Positions 60,205 through 64,000 of a DNA stretch of 64,000 bases are shown here, piece by piece. The position numbers were made by a program, and so were the translations under genes. The DNA lies in the NCBI GenBank assembly GCA_003024785.1, contig PUQB01000179.1, forward strand, positions 372,001 to 436,000, written 5' to 3'. Every line of letters begins with the position of its first letter. The stretch's first letter is position 1. This DNA is from Selaginella tamariscina. Taxonomy: Eukaryota > Streptophyta > Lycopodiopsida > Selaginellales > Selaginellaceae. The notes beneath the pieces were generated by a model that had not been told where the DNA came from, made no database searches, and saw only the letters and a list, made by a program, of their open reading frames with translations.

Positions 60205-61010
60205 TAGCGGCGGGATTAATCCCGCTGCTATATGGTGAGACGTGTGTAGCGGCAGGATTAATCCCGCCGCCTAGGGCCCGAGTAAAGGGCCTGGGCAGTG
60301 GGATTAATCCCGCTGCCCTGCGTAGAATCGGGCGGGATTAATCCCGTCGCCAAAGGCCTGCCTGAAGGGCCTAGGCGGCGGATTAATCCCGCCGATTCCG
60401 CAGGGCATTGGCGTCCAGCGGGATTAATCCCGCCGCCTAGGCCCGAGTGAAGGGCCTGGCGCGGGATTAATCCGCTGCCCTGCACGAATCGGCGGGATTA
60501 ATCCGCCGCCAAAGGCCTGCCTGAAGGGCCTAGGCGGCGGGATTAATCCCGCCCGATTCGCAGGGAATTGGCGTCCGGCGGGATTAATCCCGCCGCATAG
60601 GGACCGAGTGAAGGCCCTGGGCGGCGGGATTAATCCCGCCGAGCCTTCAATGCCTTGGAGGAATGAATCCCGCCACCCTTCCTTTTTTCTCCATTGGTGA
60701 GTCGGACCAATCCCAAACGTTTCTGTCTGAGACGTAGAAGGTTTACAACATACCAATGGAGAGAACTGGGAAGGGTGGCGAAATTCATTTAACCATCCCT
60801 TACATGGTGGGCGAGATTAATCCCGCCTCCTTTCTGGAGTCACTGAAGGGGTGTGCCAAATAAATCCTGCCAGTTCTCTCTGAGACCGAGAAGGGTGGCA
60901 AGATTAATTCCGCACTCCCGTTCAAGGCCTCCAGAAAGGTGGCGAGATTAATCCCGCCCACTCTTTCAGGAGGCATTGAAGGGGTGGCGAGATTAATCCC
61001 GCCGCACCTT
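60205..61010. repeat. Palindrome array 2 (about 18 copies)
   Basis: Copies of GGCGGGATTAATCCCGCC and variants stand at about 60208, 60249, 60297, 60330, 60375, 60417, 60460, 60490, 60536, 60576, 60624, 60660, 60776, 60808, 60857, 60896, 60941 and 60984. Spacing is again mostly 40-48 bp. Between some copies the flanks also repeat (GGCCTGCCTGAAGGGCCTAG at 60353 and 60512). The array faces array 1 across 3.1 kb. Confidence 0.92.
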
Positions 61011-61117
61011 CCATGTGAATATATATGTGTATTAGTATATATAAGTTGCATATCTCATTTTATTTACTTTTATCATCTTATCATAATATTTCGAGTAAAA
61101 GCTAGGAAACTATGTAA

Positions 61118-61204
61118 AACTGTCCAGAGCTCACATTTGTGGTGGTTCTAAAACGAAATGTTATCTTTCTTTTGCACTAGCACAAAGGTGAGCTTTGGAC
61201 AGTT
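61118..61204. repeat. 24-bp inverted repeat before the ParB-like gene
   Basis: 61118-61141 (AACTGTCCAGAGCTCACATT...) pairs with 61181-61204 (...GTGAGCTTTGGACAGTT) with two mismatches over 24 bp and a 39-bp loop. It lies between palindrome array 2 and the first exon of the ParB-like gene. Confidence 0.75.
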
Positions 61205-61306
61205 AATTCCGTCACTTCTCTCTGTGTATTATTTTTGTATATTCGGGTTTATACAAGTGTGTGTGCGTTTTTATATGATTTGTATTCATAGTGTATTATT
61301 TTGCAG

Positions 61307-64000
61307 AAGGACGATTTAATTAAACAAGGAGATCGAGTCATTAGTATGGAGTCGTCGTCAAATTCTGGGTAAGAATTAAAATAAAATCTGTTATACTCGG
61401 ATATGTGCTTGAACTAATCATTTTTGTATTCAGATGTGGAATTGAGGTGACATTAAAGACGAGAGCAGGAGAAGAGATGGGCAGGGGGATTCTGGAATCA
61501 ACTTGGCCATATTTCAAACTAAACGGGAAGCGCATTGGAACAACCATGGTTGCTGTCAAACTAACCTCTGTCACATCGCATGGACAAGCAAAACAATGGA
61601 AAGTGGGTGTGCTAGTCAAGCATCCGAAAGCATGCTGCGAACCCAGATTGACGATGCTCGACACATATGCCTTGTTCCATCCAATGTCACGTTCTCGGAT
61701 CCAGAGGTCCCAGTTACAACATTAATTTCGGGTGGTTTTGTCGACTTGTGGATAATGACGTTCACGTGTTCACTAATGATGTTGACCGTGGAGTTCTTCT
61801 TCAACTCAACGAAAGCCCATCTATGGAGGGGATCCACTGGATGTCTACTTCGAAGATCTTCAGACTCATCGAGTAGGTGTATTCTCAGGAGATATTGCTT
61901 CACAATACAGAAAATCACAAGTGGAGCAATCGTCCCTCTTCACATTGAAGAAGAACACAGCGACATCATAAAGGAGATTGAGAGGGTGGCTTGGTCTCAG
62001 GTTCTTTACAGATCACGTTCAATTTGCTTAGCAAATTTCGGGAGCTGGAAGAGTGTGCCGAGAACATTAGAACAGCATCAATCGGGGATCACACATGTTG
62101 ATTCGGATCGTAGAAGAAAATCATTAGTCGTTTTGTCAGCTGCACCTGTGGCGTCCCATGCTGCAATAAGCCACAAGGAAATGATGTTGGATGATAGGAT
62201 TTACGAGTGTAGGGTTAAGTATTGCAGCGTCAACCCAAACTTCAATTACAGGCCACTGAATCAGGAACGTGTAGCTGAGCTCATGGAGAAGATGAAGGAC
62301 GACAATTCTTACACCGTTCCACATAATGCTGTTTTGTGCGCATACTACGAGAGAACAAAGGCGCTGACAAAGTGTGGATCACAACACCGGAACAAATGAG
62401 GAAGGTTCAGACGGAGAATAGAAAATCAGTTAAGTACTACATCATTAGTGGCCAGCACACAATAACGGCAGCCCAACGACTTCTCGACGAACACAACAAA
62501 GGAACGATGGCAACAAAACTTTCCGAGCATACCCGTGAGAAGCTGACGAAAAGATCGGCGTTTTTAGCGAAGCCGAATCTCACAATCGAGCAGTACCATA
62601 AGTTATCGGCGGAATGGGACGCTGCAGACACCAACCACTACAACAGCAAAATATGGGAGAAGTTCAAACACACGCGAGCCGTGTGGGAATCTCTTCAGCG
62701 ACCACAAAGAGCTACCGCAGGGAATACACAATCTGCGGACTACCGGGTAAGCAAATTGTTTGGGCGGGATTTATCTCGCCGGTATATTAATCTGTCTTTT
62801 TCTCAGAGAGTTGAAGAAATTGTAGCAGTTGATTTTGCCCAGGTGGGCGGGAAGGAAACATCCTTTTTGATGATGTTGATTTCTTGTCCCGAGGATAGGA
62901 TCTTTGAAATGGTTGGGGATTATGGAATCCTTTGCAAAAGGAACACTGAAGAAGAAGCAGACAAGTGAAGTGGAGCCCTCAGAGAAGTCTGCAAAGAAAC
63001 CCAGTAAGACGCCGAAGGCTAAGTCTGTTCAATCTATAAAGGATGTAGACAACGATTTCAAGCTCACATGGTTGAAGCCTTTAAATGGAACAACGATGGA
63101 GGAGATGGAAGTCTTGGCTGATTTGGTGATTGATGGCAAATTACAGATTAACAACAGCAGCCCACCTCTCCTTTTCATCTCAAGGCAATGGAGTTGAAGA
63201 CGGTCAGGCACTTCAAGGAGTGGTTGGGAATACACTGCCACAAACTGGGTTGGATTTCGGCTTCAACATACGAAGAGGTCAGCAAATATTTGCATGTGAC
63301 AAATGATGATATGCTTGTCGAATGGGTGAATCAATCGGAAGATCTGGGCAAGAATCTATTGCACGCCAACGCCAAAAGGAGAACATTGCGATGACGCCTT
63401 CTCTTATGGCAGTCCTTCAGCAGCGGAGAACCGAGTTGAACCTTATAAAGGAGGATGCTACGAATCACGACAAGCCCTACAGATGTTTGTTGTTGGATTC
63501 GGAGACTTTATGGGGTACCATCACTGCTTGTAGGAAACCGTTTCAATTGTTCGTGATGGATCGGCGGGTGTCAAAAAATCCTTCGACAGACAGACACTAG
63601 AGGATTTGGTGGAGAAACTTAGCCGTGCAAGCATGTACAAAGAAGGTATTTATTATTGAATTCATACTTGCACTCTTGACTGATATCTATTTTCAGGTAT
63701 TTATTTCTTGATTCTTGCTCATGTCACCGATACCTTTGTTGCCAAGAGGAATAAACATCGTTGGACAGGATTTTATATGAATGATGCTGATCCGAAGTGC
63801 ATTGATTCGGTTGTTCACTTGGTTGTTAGGAATGCGCCAAACAATTTCAAACTTCCAAATGACTGGCCAGGCATCTGTTTGCACTCCAACGGCCCTGAAC
63901 CTCCATCCGATACACCGATAGCTGAGAGTGACGTATTCGGCAATGTACGTTATCCAAACATCACAAGTCAAGCGGCACGGAGCATCGTCAACTTGATCAG
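61307..64000 (+). pseudogene. ParB-like domain protein, frameshifted, cut by the right edge
   Basis: After an acceptor (TATTTTGCAG, 61306) the exon reads KDDLIKQGDRVISMESSSNS; the next starts CGIEVTLKTRAGEEMGRGIL and holds WPYFKLNGKRIGTTMVAVKL. A ParB-like domain follows from about 62170: CSVNPNFNYRPLNQERVAEL, PHNAVLC, then after a shift near 62350 VWITTPEQMRKVQTENRKSV and YYIISGQHTITAAQRLLDEH. The RPL...RV..L and I.GQHT..A pattern fits the ParB/Srx nucleotide-binding fold. A Lys-rich region (63000) and further frames (QQRRTELNLIKEDATNHDKP, VAKRNKHRWTGFYMNDADPK) continue to the edge. At least four frame breaks (near 61690, 62350, 62900, 63390). Function in the host is unknown. Confidence 0.6.
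62762..62781. repeat. Stray copy of the array palindrome in an intron
   Basis: GGGCGGGATTTATCTCGCCG is a two-mismatch version of the array unit. It lies in what looks like an intron (donor CCG/GTAAGC at 62749, acceptor TTTTTCTCAG at 62807) of the ParB-like gene, about 1.8 kb from array 2. Confidence 0.6.

Noticed and set aside
56390..61010. CRISPR-like array from regularly spaced repeats
   Set aside because: The units are full palindromes with imperfect spacing and degenerate linkers, in a plant genome with intron-containing genes. There is no leader and there are no cas genes.
56558..61051. Open frames rich in GINPA/GLIPP in the palindrome arrays
   Set aside because: They are produced by translating the repeated palindrome and have no other protein features.

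Overview
The window looks like nuclear DNA of a land plant, most probably a lycophyte close to Selaginella moellendorffii. The clues are very short introns (about 50-65 nt), small multi-exon genes packed back to back, PPR-DYW sequence, a nuclear gene for the mitochondrial-type ribosomal protein uS11, plant-type LTR retrotransposons with initiator-tRNA-Met-like primer sites, and a CCCTAAA telomere-like tract. All identifications come from reading the sequence; no search was run.

Region 1 (1-7 kb): a minus-strand Ty3/gypsy element runs off the left edge. Its LTR (4013-4225, TGTTA...TAACA) sits inside a fragment of a neutral/alkaline invertase gene. AT-rich DNA with small repeats follows.

Region 2 (7-37.5 kb): one large inverted duplication. 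Arm A (7262-20549) and arm B (24395-36088) face each other around a 3.8 kb spacer. From outside in, each arm holds a 5S-rRNA-like LTR piece, a short secreted-peptide ORF, an unrecognised exon, a near-perfect hairpin, an exon resembling the PDF motif of organellar ssDNA-binding (OSB) proteins, a broken PPR gene built from near-identical 333-bp modules (3 in arm A, 5 in arm B), and a strictosidine-synthase-like pseudogene. Arm A was later hit by a complete non-coding LTR element with 1.7-1.8 kb LTRs (12363-19576, TSD CACCA). Arm B was hit by a chimeric element (26786-33080, TSD TCCAT) in which a short-LTR element surrounds the internal region and one LTR of the same large non-coding family. Arm B also lost about 1.25 kb at a CCAAG microhomology. 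Broken gypsy gag-pol copies next to 5S-like LTR sequence lie in the spacer and beside arm B.

Region 3 (37.6-50.3 kb): the ordinary gene island. It holds an ARB2/FAM172-like protein (minus) and EMC10 (plus) sharing a 35-bp divergent promoter, a single reading frame fusing methylthioribose-1-phosphate isomerase to methylthioribose kinase (two consecutive steps of methionine salvage), mitochondrial uS11, and an auxilin-like J-domain protein for clathrin uncoating.

Region 4 (50.3-64 kb): AT-rich DNA with an old copy of the large LTR element, then two divergent, frameshifted genes. One is a DUF7869-type, transposase-like protein (minus, 53130-56215). The other carries a ParB-like domain (plus, 61320 to the right edge). 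Between them are two arrays of the palindrome GGCGGGATTAATCCCGCC (about 16 and 18 copies, spaced about 40-45 bp), microsatellites and a telomere-like tract. This set is the best candidate for an undescribed system: possibly a large mobile element with arrayed binding sites for one of its own proteins. That reading is inference.
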